Shown here one piece after another: positions 52,701 through 60,639 of a DNA stretch of 64,000 bases (the stretch's first letter is position 1; each line of letters opens with the position of its first letter). Both the position numbers and the translations under genes were made by a program. Under the pieces are notes generated by a model that was not told the origin of the DNA, did no database searches, and worked only from the letters and a program-made list of their open reading frames with translations. Source of the stretch: Gammaproteobacteria bacterium (lineage in GTDB: Bacteria > Pseudomonadota > Gammaproteobacteria > Thiohalomonadales > Thiohalomonadaceae); contig JANJXC010000042.1 in the NCBI GenBank assembly GCA_024709225.1, forward strand, positions 1 to 64,000, read 5' to 3'.

Positions 52701-53873
52701 CTACAGGCCGATGCGATGGGCGCGGGCGGTGAAGAATATGCCGCTGGGATTGCGCACCGGCAGGCTGCCGAGGTGCTGCAGGGTGCGGGTGTCATAGATA
52801 TCCACCCGGTTGTCGTCGCGTGCCGACAGCCAGATATGCTCGCCGCGCGGCGTGAATTCCATGTGCAGCACTGCCTTGCCGGGTTTCAGCGTGGCGATGA
52901 CCTGGTGCGTCACGGTGTCGATCACCTGCACCGTATCGTTGTGCGGATGGGCGAAGTTCACCCACAGCTGGCGGCCGTCGGGACGGGCCATGGCGAATAC
53001 CGGCTGGCCATGCACGGCGACACGGCCGGCCTCCTTCCAGTTGTGGCGATCGACGATGAGTACCTCGTGGCGGCCGATGGCCGGGAGATAGGCATGCTCC
53101 TCGCTCAGGGCCCAGCCCTCCAGGTGCGGCATCTTGTACACCGGCAGCGGCTGTTCGCCGCGGCCGTAGTTGTCGAGGATGCGCTGTACGCCGCGCTCGG
53201 GCCGCCACAGGTCGAGTAGGGCCAGGCCATCCTCGCCGAACAGGCCGGCGATGTAGTGGCGGCCGTCCATGCTGACCAAGGCGTCATAGGGTTGACGGCC
53301 GATGTTGCGGAATTTTTCTATCACCGGATTGCGCGCATCGCGCAGATCCATCACCCAGATCTCGCCGGCATCGTACAGGCTGAAGGCGAAGCGGTTGTCG
53401 GTGGTGTCCTCCAGGCCGACCACCTTGGAGAACTTGCCGTCACCGTAGGCGGCGGGGATGTCAGCCAGCAGTTCCAGTGTGTCGGCATCGAACACCTTGA
53501 CGCCGCCCGGCTCGTAATTGGCCACCGCTACCAGGCGGCCGTCCTGGGAGATGGCACCGCCGATGCTGTTGCCGGATTGCATCACGCGCCCGACGATTTT
53601 GTGCCCCAGCATGTCCACCTTGGTCAGGGCACCGTCGCGACCGAATACGTAGGCGTAGCGTTCGTCACGCGAATACACCACCGAGGCATGGGACAGGTCC
53701 CCCAGGCCCTCGATGCGCGCCAGCGTCTGTTGATGCGTACTCTCAACGATGAGCACGCTGCCGTCGGCGCGCTCGATGATGAGACCGAGGTCGCCGGTAC
53801 CGCGCAGCGTCGTGGTAGCACAGCCACCGAGCAGCAGGGACAGCAGCGAGAGGAGAAGCAGGCTACGGTGCAT
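52701..53873 (-). CDS. nirF: Heme d1 biosynthesis protein NirF (lipoprotein)
   Basis: A 390-residue d1-propeller protein without a cytochrome c domain. The signal sequence ends in a clear lipobox LLGGC (Cys18), so it is membrane-anchored facing the periplasm. Propeller segments include SHASVVYSRDERYAYVFGRD, GQPVFAMARPDGRQLWVNFA and HMEFTPRGEHIWLSARDDNR. It acts late in heme d1 maturation with NirN and NirS. AAGGAG precedes ATG 53873, which overlaps the end of nirC. Confidence 0.94.
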   Translation of the reverse strand: MHRSLLLLSLLSLLLGGCATTTLRGTGDLGLIIERADGSVLIVESTHQQTLARIEGLGDLSHASVVYSRDERYAYVFGRDGALTKVDMLGHKIVGRVMQSGNSIGGAISQDGRLVAVANYEPGGVKVFDADTLELLADIPAAYGDGKFSKVVGLEDTTDNRFAFSLYDAGEIWVMDLRDARNPVIEKFRNIGRQPYDALVSMDGRHYIAGLFGEDGLALLDLWRPERGVQRILDNYGRGEQPLPVYKMPHLEGWALSEEHAYLPAIGRHEVLIVDRHNWKEAGRVAVHGQPVFAMARPDGRQLWVNFAHPHNDTVQVIDTVTHQVIATLKPGKAVLHMEFTPRGEHIWLSARDDNRVDIYDTRTLQHLGSLPVRNPSGIFFTARAHRIGL

Positions 53874-54201
53874 CGGGAACTCCTTTCATCAGCAGGGCAA
53901 CCAGCCAGGCCACTTCTTCTTCAGTGAGCAGTCCGTGCCAGGGCGGCATCGGCGTGCCGGCACGGCCATAGAGTACGGTAGCCTCCAGTGTGGCCGCCGG
54001 TTTTCCGGCCAGCGCTTGGGGCAGCAGGGTAGGGCCGAGACCACCCTTCAGCGTCATGCCATGGCAGGAGCCGCAGTCATGACGCAGGAGATGCAACAGC
54101 TCCCGCTGGCGCGCGGGTTCGATCTCGGCCGTGGCCTGGGACGGTGCAGCACCGAGTAGCAGCACGACAGCAAGAAGGGAAAGGAGGGAGCGTTGCAGCA
54201 T
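53863..54201 (-). CDS. nirC: NirC-type small cytochrome c (c55X)
   Basis: A 112-residue monoheme cytochrome. The signal peptide is MLQRSLLSLLAVVLLLGAAP (cleavage near QATA), the heme site CGSCH is at 43-47, and PMPPWHGLLTEEEVAWLVALL provides the axial Met. It is a candidate electron carrier to NirS. The frame continues open upstream, but ATG 54201 gives the signal peptide. It starts 2 nt after the cupredoxin stop. Confidence 0.88.
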   Translation of the reverse strand: MLQRSLLSLLAVVLLLGAAPSQATAEIEPARQRELLHLLRHDCGSCHGMTLKGGLGPTLLPQALAGKPAATLEATVLYGRAGTPMPPWHGLLTEEEVAWLVALLMKGVPDAP

Positions 54202-54203
54202 AT

Positions 54204-54536
54204 TCACTCCACCACGCGGATCACGCCGCGCATGTGGTCCATGTGCGGCTGGCAGACATAGGGGAACACACCGACGGTGTCGAACTTGCGTTCGTAGGTG
54301 TCTTCGGGAAACAGGTATTCGCCCGGCTCTTCGCCGGCCTCGCGAAACCAGATGCTGTGAAACTGGCGTTTTTCCTTGTTGACCCAGCGCACCGTGGTGC
54401 CGCGCTTGATGGTGAGGTCTTCCGGAATGAACTTGAAGGCCGACATTTCGATGACCACCGCCTCGTCGGCAGCGCAGGCATTGGCGAGTGAAAACAGCAG
54501 GATGAGGCTCAGGCTCCAGGATGTCAGACGCTGCAT
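54204..54536 (-). CDS. Small periplasmic cupredoxin (type 1 copper, plastocyanin-like)
   Basis: A 110-residue exported protein. The signal peptide is MQRLTSWSLSLILLFSLANA, ending before CAADEA. The mature domain has IEMSAFKFIPEDLTIKRGTT, FHSIWF (first His ligand) and YVCQPHMDHMRGVIRV (Cys-x2-His-x3-Met), a complete type 1 copper set. Position between nirT and nirC suggests electron delivery to NirS, but copper loading is an inference. It is shorter than azurin and closer to the plastocyanin-like group. ATG 54536 follows AGAGAGG. Confidence 0.82.
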   Translation of the reverse strand: MQRLTSWSLSLILLFSLANACAADEAVVIEMSAFKFIPEDLTIKRGTTVRWVNKEKRQFHSIWFREAGEEPGEYLFPEDTYERKFDTVGVFPYVCQPHMDHMRGVIRVVE

Positions 54537-54578
54537 GACAACCACCTCTCTCAACTATGCCGTCCTTCCCTGGGGGGA

Positions 54579-54646
54579 GCCGGGTTGGCGGTGAGCCAAC
54601 CCGGCGTTTTTGCTGCATGGCTACAGCATGCGTGCTGTAGCCATGC
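54579..54646. repeat. Two perfect hairpins in tandem between nirT and the cupredoxin gene
   Basis: Stem 1: GCCGGGTTGGC (54579-54589) with GCCAACCCGGC (54595-54605), 11 bp, loop 5 nt. Stem 2: GCATGGCTACAGCA (54615-54628) with TGCTGTAGCCATGC (54633-54646), 14 bp, loop 4 nt. Only 9 nt (containing T5 on the plus strand) separate them. In nirT-direction RNA neither is followed by a U-tract, so they look like mRNA processing or stabilising elements rather than a simple terminator. Confidence 0.7.
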
Positions 54647-54685
54647 CCTACCTTGATGGAAGTCAATTTTAGGCCGACTTCCTGA

Positions 54686-56377
54686 TTACTGCTTGGTGGC
54701 GTTGATCTCGGCCTCGGGGTTGTCGAAGCCCAGCTTGTAGCCCAGCGATACATGGTGATAGCGGCCGTTGGTATGGTCGTCATGGATCGCAAAGCCGATG
54801 TTGTACATCTGATCCAGCGCGAGGCTGTGATCACCGGCGGCAGAGGAACTCAGCTTGCGCTTCATGCTCACCACCCAGTTGCCACCCTGCTTCTCGCCGA
54901 CAAACTCGACGCCCTGACCACCTTCCATCACGCGATCAGCCAGCAGATAGCCGTCCTCGGACTTGCCGCTGCCGGCCTTGTAGCGCAGCAGGTCCATGAA
55001 GTGGCCGGCCTTCAGCTCGGCGGTAATATCGCCGTCAGACTTGCGCTTGTCCCAACCACCCATCGGTTCGCTGGTGGAGAGCTCCGTGCGGCTCTCGGCG
55101 ATGTATTTGGTGACATTCTTGCCGGCTGGCGCGTCAGGCATGCCGTTGGCATCGTGGTGGCAAGTACCCCAGCAGCCGGCCTGCGCCGCTTCCTGCACAT
55201 CATCGTTGGCGATCATCAGGGCGAGTTTGACAGCATTTTCCTTGTCCATCATGCCGCCATCGACGAAGGGTACCGGCACGTGGGCGGTATCCGGCCAGGT
55301 GAAGCGCATGTACAGGTGATCACCGTCATGGGTGGCCTGAATCTGTACCGGTACGCCGGGACGCTTGCCGGGGATCGGCGTGGTCTCGGCCTTTTCGCCA
55401 GTGACCATCTTGGTGCCCATGGCCTCCTGTTCGCCCTCGTGGCAGGCAACGCAGCGATCGCCGACCTTTTTGTAGACGCGGGCACCACCGTGCTTGGAGC
55501 CGGTGAGGGCCCACTCCATGGAGGTCTGGCCCGGATAGAACAGCATCACGTCACGGCTGGAGGCCTTGCTCCAGTCGACCTTGATGCCGCCGCCGGAGGC
55601 GGCTTTGGTCGGGGCCTTGGCGGCCGGCGCGGCAGCGGTCTGGGCCGGTGCCGGGGCAGACTCCACAGCGGGCGCCGCCGCGGCAACCGGTGCCGGTGCA
55701 GGTGCTGCGGCCGGGGCATTCATCTTTTCGCGGTAGGCCACCCACTGCGGCGGCAGCTCACGCTTGTAGGCCGCATTGGGCTTCTCCAGTGCCTCGACCT
55801 CTTCATCGGTCAGCTGATCATTGACCTTCTTGTGGGCGATGCCCTTGTGGCAGTCGATGCAGGTCTGGCCCTGCTCCATGGCGAAGATGTGCTGTTTGGC
55901 CGAGCGCTGCTTCTGGTTCTCCGGATTCATGGAGTCCCAGTCGTGGCAGTTGCGGCATTCGCGTGAATCCGTGTTCTTCATCGCCTTCCAGACGTTCTGC
56001 GCCAGGCGCATGCGATGCTGGTCAAATTTTTCCGGCGTGTCGACGGTGCCGAGGATCTTGTGCAGGACCTCGTTGCTCGCCTGGATCTTGCGCACCATCT
56101 TGTGCACCCAGGGATCCGGCACGTGGCAATCGGGGCAGGTGGCGCGTACGCCGCTGCGGTTGGTGAAATGCACCGTATGGGTGTATTCCTGATAGACGTT
56201 CTGCTCCATCTCATGACAGGAGATGCAGAATTCCATATTGTTCGTGGCTTCCATGGCGGTGTTGAAACCGCCCCAGAAGATGACGCCAACTACCATGAAA
56301 AACAGTGCCGCGCCGATGGTTGCACCGAACAGCACTTTGCGCGAAAAGAAGGGCGTTTTTTGCTTTAAATTGTCCAT
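54686..56377 (-). CDS. NapC/NirT-type multiheme cytochrome fused to an ethylbenzene-dehydrogenase-like heme domain
   Basis: A 563-residue membrane-anchored cytochrome. One N-terminal helix (VLFGATIGAALFFMVVGVIF) precedes a NapC/NirT domain with four CxxCH sites (51-55, 81-85, 141-145, 173-177), which takes electrons from quinol. An Ala/Pro-rich linker (about 221-260) leads to a C-terminal domain resembling EB_dh/c552-type heme-binding modules (QATHDGDHLYMRFTWPD), with CVACH (309-313) and a CWGTCH site (402-407) of CX3CH spacing. So five canonical hemes and one unusual site are possible. It follows nirS after a terminator and is the likely quinol-to-nitrite-reductase link. Confidence 0.87.
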   Translation of the reverse strand: MDNLKQKTPFFSRKVLFGATIGAALFFMVVGVIFWGGFNTAMEATNNMEFCISCHEMEQNVYQEYTHTVHFTNRSGVRATCPDCHVPDPWVHKMVRKIQASNEVLHKILGTVDTPEKFDQHRMRLAQNVWKAMKNTDSRECRNCHDWDSMNPENQKQRSAKQHIFAMEQGQTCIDCHKGIAHKKVNDQLTDEEVEALEKPNAAYKRELPPQWVAYREKMNAPAAAPAPAPVAAAAPAVESAPAPAQTAAAPAAKAPTKAASGGGIKVDWSKASSRDVMLFYPGQTSMEWALTGSKHGGARVYKKVGDRCVACHEGEQEAMGTKMVTGEKAETTPIPGKRPGVPVQIQATHDGDHLYMRFTWPDTAHVPVPFVDGGMMDKENAVKLALMIANDDVQEAAQAGCWGTCHHDANGMPDAPAGKNVTKYIAESRTELSTSEPMGGWDKRKSDGDITAELKAGHFMDLLRYKAGSGKSEDGYLLADRVMEGGQGVEFVGEKQGGNWVVSMKRKLSSSAAGDHSLALDQMYNIGFAIHDDHTNGRYHHVSLGYKLGFDNPEAEINATKQ

Positions 56378-56416
56378 GCTGAATTTCCCCCGGACGTAGG
56401 CACTGATTTACGGCAG

Positions 56417-56448
56417 AAAAAAGGCGGGATGATCGCTCATCCCGCCTT
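56417..56448 (-). terminator. Rho-independent terminator of nirS
   Basis: AAGGCGGGATGA (56421-56432) and TCATCCCGCCTT (56437-56448) form a perfect 12-bp stem with a TCGC loop. On the minus strand a U-run (plus A-run 56417-56422) follows. It lies 17 nt after the nirS stop and before nirT, so nirS is mostly a single-gene message. Confidence 0.93.
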
Positions 56449-56465
56449 GTATTATGCCTACACCA

Positions 56466-58124
56466 TTAAGTCACATGGTGGCTGCGGTTGTGGACGTTGA
56501 ACTTGCCGGTCGGCGCAAAGAGACCCTTGATGCGCTTTTTCTCCTGCAGGGTCTTGGCGTCGAACACGACGATTTCACCGTTGTCGGTCTTGGAGTCCTT
56601 GCGGTTCCAGACCGAGGCCCACACTTCGCTGCCGTCGGCGTTGAACTCGAAGTGCACCGCGACGTAGCCTTCCGTGTTGGTCAGGCGGATGGTCTTGGCG
56701 ACCTTGCCGGTCTTCTTGTCGATGACCTTGACGGACTGCTGGATCTCCGGCTCCGGATGCAGGGTCTGGTCAACCCACACGTAGTCGCTCTTCGGATGGG
56801 TACGCACGAACAGGCCCGGGCCATCGGTCTGCGTTTCGTAGCAGATCTTCCACGCCTTGTCCTTGTTCTTGGCCGGGTCGTTGCCCCACACGGTCAGCTT
56901 GCCGACGCCGAGGTGCGGCGTGCCGCCCACCGGACCGCACTTGGGATCGTTCCAGTTGGCGCCGGGACCCGGATGCGGACGCTTGTCGGTATCGATGATC
57001 GCTTCCAGCTTGCGGGTCTTGCTGTCAATGACCACCATCTGGTTGGAGGCATTGGCAGCGATCTGGAAGTAGCGACCGGTCGGATCGAAGAAACCATCGT
57101 GCAGGAACTTGGAGTTGTCGATCTTGTCGATGCGCAGATTGTCGATGTCGGAGTAGTCCACCTGCCAGGTCTGGCCCAGCTCCTTCATGTTGACCAACCA
57201 GGTCGGGGCGTTGGGCGTATCGTAGATAGCCGCGACGCGCGACTCGTTGACGTAGTCGCCATCAACGTTGACACCGCGGGAGGACACCACCTTGAGCGGG
57301 TCCAGGGTCTTGGCATCCATGATGACGAAGTGCGGCGGCCAGTAACCGCCACCGACCACGTACTTGCCATCACCGGATACGGCGATGTCGCGGGCGTCAT
57401 AGGCGATCTGGGTCTCGGCGACCAGCATCTTGTCGGGGGTCTGCCACAGGTCGATCTTGGTCACCTTGCCGTCACGGCCCATGGTGTACCAGAAGCGGCC
57501 GATGTCCTTCGGGTTCTCCGGCTTGACCACCTTGTTGGCTTCCAGCGCCTTCAGCACGTGCACGGCGTAGCCGGTGGGGATGTGGGTGATGACTTCCTTC
57601 TTGTCGCCGTCGATAACGGCCACCTTGCCGACGTCACGCTCGATGACGACGAAGAAGTTTTCCCAGTTGCGACCGTGCAGCGGCTTGGTCGGGTAGTCCT
57701 TCAGCGGAACGTGGACCTTGGTGCGGGCCTTCATCTGCGCCAGCGACATCTCGGGCGGAACCGGTGCCTCCATCTGGATGTAGGTGGCCAGCATCTTGAT
57801 GTCTTCCTTCGACATGATGCCGTCGAAGTTGTTCATGCCGCCCTCAGTACCGAAGGCGATGATGCGTTCCAGACGCTGCTGACCGAGCTTCTTGGTGTTG
57901 GCCGGCTCGAGGTTCTTGCCGGTGGCACCCTTGCGCAGCACGCCATGGCAACCTGCGCACTGCTGGAAGTACAGCAGCTTGGCACGTTCGAAATCCGCCT
58001 CGGAGAGGGTGGGGCCTGCAGCAGCGGCGGCAGCGGCACCGCCGCTGAACGTCACTGCGCCGCCCACCAACAAAGCGGACAGTACAGCTGAGTAGGTCTT
58101 GCTTAGCTTCAATTTCCTTGACAT
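56466..58124 (-). CDS. nirS: Cytochrome cd1 nitrite reductase
   Basis: A 552-residue periplasmic enzyme reducing nitrite to nitric oxide. The signal peptide (KTYSAVLSALLVGGAVTFSG) ends in an Ala stretch. The cytochrome c domain has CAGCH (56-60), and the d1 propeller follows with DARDIAVSGDGKYVVGGGYW, GGTPHLGVGKLTVWG and HFEFNADGSEVWASVWNRKD. The His in GYWPPHF and in TPHLG are the likely catalytic pair. I chose ATG 58124 (GGGGG just upstream) over an earlier in-frame start. A perfect Fnr/Dnr-type box lies about 90 nt upstream. Confidence 0.97.
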   Translation of the reverse strand: MSRKLKLSKTYSAVLSALLVGGAVTFSGGAAAAAAAGPTLSEADFERAKLLYFQQCAGCHGVLRKGATGKNLEPANTKKLGQQRLERIIAFGTEGGMNNFDGIMSKEDIKMLATYIQMEAPVPPEMSLAQMKARTKVHVPLKDYPTKPLHGRNWENFFVVIERDVGKVAVIDGDKKEVITHIPTGYAVHVLKALEANKVVKPENPKDIGRFWYTMGRDGKVTKIDLWQTPDKMLVAETQIAYDARDIAVSGDGKYVVGGGYWPPHFVIMDAKTLDPLKVVSSRGVNVDGDYVNESRVAAIYDTPNAPTWLVNMKELGQTWQVDYSDIDNLRIDKIDNSKFLHDGFFDPTGRYFQIAANASNQMVVIDSKTRKLEAIIDTDKRPHPGPGANWNDPKCGPVGGTPHLGVGKLTVWGNDPAKNKDKAWKICYETQTDGPGLFVRTHPKSDYVWVDQTLHPEPEIQQSVKVIDKKTGKVAKTIRLTNTEGYVAVHFEFNADGSEVWASVWNRKDSKTDNGEIVVFDAKTLQEKKRIKGLFAPTGKFNVHNRSHHVT

Positions 58125-58186
58125 GGTTGTTGCCCCCTGCGGGTTGTGGAAAGTCCGTGACAAAAAGCCTCGTTTGTTCTGTGACT

Positions 58187-58228
58187 TTTTTACTCAGCTA
58201 AAAGACCTACAGCCTTGATGTGTATCAA
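58187..58228 (-). promoter_or_regulatory. nirS promoter with perfect Fnr/Dnr box
   Basis: TTGAT-GTGT-ATCAA spans 58215-58228, a perfect palindrome of the Fnr/Dnr consensus (TTGAT-N4-ATCAA). About 22 nt downstream on the minus strand lies TAAAAA (58192-58187), suitable as -10, which would put the site centre near -41.5, the class II activator position. The 5' leader would be about 55 nt. Confidence 0.87.
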
Positions 58229-58338
58229 TTGGATCAGTAAAAAATTTTATCCCGTCTAAATCGTTTGCTATGAGTAACAGAACAATAAGGCATTAAATGT
58301 GACATTGCGCAATTAATGCGTGATTTTTTGTTTCTGCA

Positions 58339-59112
58339 TCACGTTGCATTGATGTTGTTGAGGCCCGCGATAACGCGAATTGCATCAATGTCGCGCAACT
58401 CCACATGACGTCCGTGTACCTCGAGCAGGTCCATGGACTGAAAGCGCTGGAACATGCGGCTGACGGTTTCAACGGCCAGGCCAAGGTAGTTGGCAATGTC
58501 ATGACGCGACATGGGCAGCTTGAAGCGCACGCTGGGCAGCTCATGCTCGGCGAAGCGTGCCGACAGGCTGAGCAGGAAGGTGGCGGTACGCTGTTCGGCA
58601 TTTTGCGCGCCCATCAACAGCGGCACCCACTGGTCCTGGCGCGCCCGTTTGCTCAAGGCGTTTATCAGTTGTTTCTGAAATTCACCCAGGCGCTCACCCA
58701 GCACATTCAGCTTGGAAAAATCCAGGCGACAGACGCTGCTTGCCTCCAGGGCCTCCACCGTGTGCGGATAGCTGCCTTCGCTGAGTCCTTCCAGGCCGAT
58801 CAGTTCGCCGGGGAAATAGAAATCGATGATCTGCTGTTCACCGCTGGCCATCGTGACATAGGTCTTGAAGGAGCCGGACTTGACGGCATAGATCTCGCCG
58901 AAAGTGGCGCCCGCGGCGATGACGTTCTGACCTACTGCGACCGGCTCGCGCCGGCCGACGATTTCGTCGATGAGGTCGGGGACCGGTGCATCCAGCCCCG
59001 CAACCTTGCACATGCCGTAGAGGCCGCATGACTCACATTCCACGACATTGTTCTTGCGGCGTGACGAGGCGCGCGGCGTGGGACAGCAGGTATCACGTTC
59101 TTTGGTGTGCAT
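58339..59112 (-). CDS. fnr: Fnr/Anr-type oxygen-sensing regulator
   Basis: A 257-residue Crp/Fnr protein with the 4Fe-4S cysteines C26-x2-C29-x5-C35 (ECESCGLYGMC) and a fourth, Cys128 (SSVCRLDF). PGELIGLEGLSEGSYPHTVE is the sensor-core hallmark, and the HTH is MSRHDIANYLGLAVETVSRM with the recognition-helix E-x-V-S-R of TTGAT-binding proteins. ATG 59112 follows AAGGA. It lies 73 nt after nnrS on the same strand. It should activate nir and nnrS promoters under low oxygen. Confidence 0.94.
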   Translation of the reverse strand: MHTKERDTCCPTPRASSRRKNNVVECESCGLYGMCKVAGLDAPVPDLIDEIVGRREPVAVGQNVIAAGATFGEIYAVKSGSFKTYVTMASGEQQIIDFYFPGELIGLEGLSEGSYPHTVEALEASSVCRLDFSKLNVLGERLGEFQKQLINALSKRARQDQWVPLLMGAQNAEQRTATFLLSLSARFAEHELPSVRFKLPMSRHDIANYLGLAVETVSRMFQRFQSMDLLEVHGRHVELRDIDAIRVIAGLNNINAT

Positions 59113-59185
59113 GGTGGTGTTCCTTACGGGGTGTAGGAGGTGAGGTGTAGCGGCCTTGCTGGAGGCATGATGGTCGGTCATGACG

Positions 59186-60397
59186 CTAGCCCGGTCTTCC
59201 GTCCAGCCGCGGACGCAGGTAGATGACGGCGTACTTGGCTGACCAGAGCACGGCAATGAGCAGCCAGGCGAGCGCGGCCAGCAGGTTGAAATGGGGGCCA
59301 AAGGGCAATTCGGCGACAATTCGCAATATTGCGACACCGGACAAACCCCAGAACAATACCCAGGTAGTGGTATCGGCCTTCAGTTCGCGACCGGAGTGTC
59401 CCAGTGTCACGCGACTGGCCATGGCCAGCGTGATGGACAGCAAGAAGCCGATGGCAACCGCGTGCAATGGCGCACGGCCCAGGAATGGTCCGAAGTTGAA
59501 GAACAGTGCTAGGCTGTTGATGGCATACAGCGCCATGGCAATGGATAGCCAGGCGAAGGCCACGTGCAGGATCGCGAGCAGACGCACGGCGAAGGTGCGG
59601 CGGAACTGCCATTTCCAGCTGTGCAATGCAGCGAGCATCAGCAGGGGAAGATCGACCAGCCACAGCCAGCGGTGCAGCGCGAGCAACTCCAGCAGGCCAT
59701 GCAGCGCCAGCAACACCAGCATCGGCACCAGCGTGCCCCTGGGCTGGTACATCTGGTAGCCGGGCAACACGGTCACGCTGAAGAACGGGATCATGCGGTG
59801 ACCGACGGTGACGGCGATCGGCAGGAGAAACCACCAGAGCCCCGCCTGCAAGGACAGTTGCAGCCAGAAGGGATTGTCGCCCACGAGCCAGGCCAGATAG
59901 GCCGCCACGCCAATTGCGCCGCCGCTCAGCGCGGCATTGAGACAGGTCTCATAAAACTTGTCGTGTGCCGGTGCCTCGCGGTAGACGCGCCACAGCGCGT
60001 GCAACCCGCCGGCGTAGCCGGCAAGCAGCAGGGCCACGCCGATGAGCGTCAGGGGGCGGGAGAAGAACAGGCCGCAGTAGAACAGCAGCACGCCGCCGGC
60101 CAGCAGCAGGAACGTGGTCTGATAACGCTGCAGCGGTATCGGTGTGCCGCTCATCCAGCGCGGATAGGTCGTCATCAGGAAACCGAAGATGAAGAACGGA
60201 AACAGCGTGTACTGCATCAGGAAGCCATGGGCGAAGATGCCCGGCAGGGTGGTGGTGGGGCTGGGCCACAGTCCGGTATAGCGCCCGGTGAGTTCGATGC
60301 TCCAGTACAGCAGTACTGCGATGAACTGCACGGCGCCACCAAACATCATCATGCGATGCGGCGCGGAGCTGAAGGTTTGCCAGAAGGTGCCTGCCAT
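59186..60397 (-). CDS. nnrS: NnrS family heme-copper membrane protein
   Basis: A 403-residue protein with about 12 transmembrane helices (for example VQFIAVLLYWSIELTG, FLLLAGGVLLFYCGLFF, LHAVAIGFLLSITLAMASRV). NnrS typical segments are FAHGFLMQYTLFPFFIFGFL, VTVGHRMIPFFSVTVLPGY and GHSGREL. The family lowers NO toxicity and iron-nitrosyl stress during denitrification. ATG 60397 was chosen; TTG 60409 is possible. An Fnr-type box lies about 57 nt upstream. Confidence 0.93.
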   Translation of the reverse strand: MAGTFWQTFSSAPHRMMMFGGAVQFIAVLLYWSIELTGRYTGLWPSPTTTLPGIFAHGFLMQYTLFPFFIFGFLMTTYPRWMSGTPIPLQRYQTTFLLLAGGVLLFYCGLFFSRPLTLIGVALLLAGYAGGLHALWRVYREAPAHDKFYETCLNAALSGGAIGVAAYLAWLVGDNPFWLQLSLQAGLWWFLLPIAVTVGHRMIPFFSVTVLPGYQMYQPRGTLVPMLVLLALHGLLELLALHRWLWLVDLPLLMLAALHSWKWQFRRTFAVRLLAILHVAFAWLSIAMALYAINSLALFFNFGPFLGRAPLHAVAIGFLLSITLAMASRVTLGHSGRELKADTTTWVLFWGLSGVAILRIVAELPFGPHFNLLAALAWLLIAVLWSAKYAVIYLRPRLDGRPG

Positions 60398-60426
60398 GAC
60401 GATTCCCAATTAAATCAGTCGTCATT

Positions 60427-60467
60427 TTTTAACAGGCTGGGGTGGTGCGGGCTTTGACATAGGTCAA
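60427..60467 (-). promoter_or_regulatory. nnrS promoter with imperfect Fnr/Dnr box
   Basis: TTGAC-ATAG-GTCAA (60454-60467) is a symmetrical Fnr/Dnr-type site with the inner base pair changed (C/G instead of T/A). On the minus strand TTAAAA (60432-60427) is a -10 candidate that places the box near -41.5. Confidence 0.7.
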
Positions 60468-60639
60468 ACCCTAGCCGTTAGAGAATAAAAAGCAATTAAC
60501 GGCCACAGGCGGCAATGACATTTCACCTCGCAGAGATGAGGCTGTATTAGTGCGCCATAATTTGATTAATTACTGTTTCACGCTGGACGCGCCGCACGAT
60601 CGTGTCGCTCTGCCGCGGCCGGCGGCGCCGGCAACGCGA

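Noticed and set aside
54579..54611. First nirT-cupredoxin hairpin as a plus-strand intrinsic terminator (stem followed by T5)
   Set aside because: The orientation fits a plus-strand terminator, but no plus-strand gene lies upstream, so I describe it only as a hairpin.
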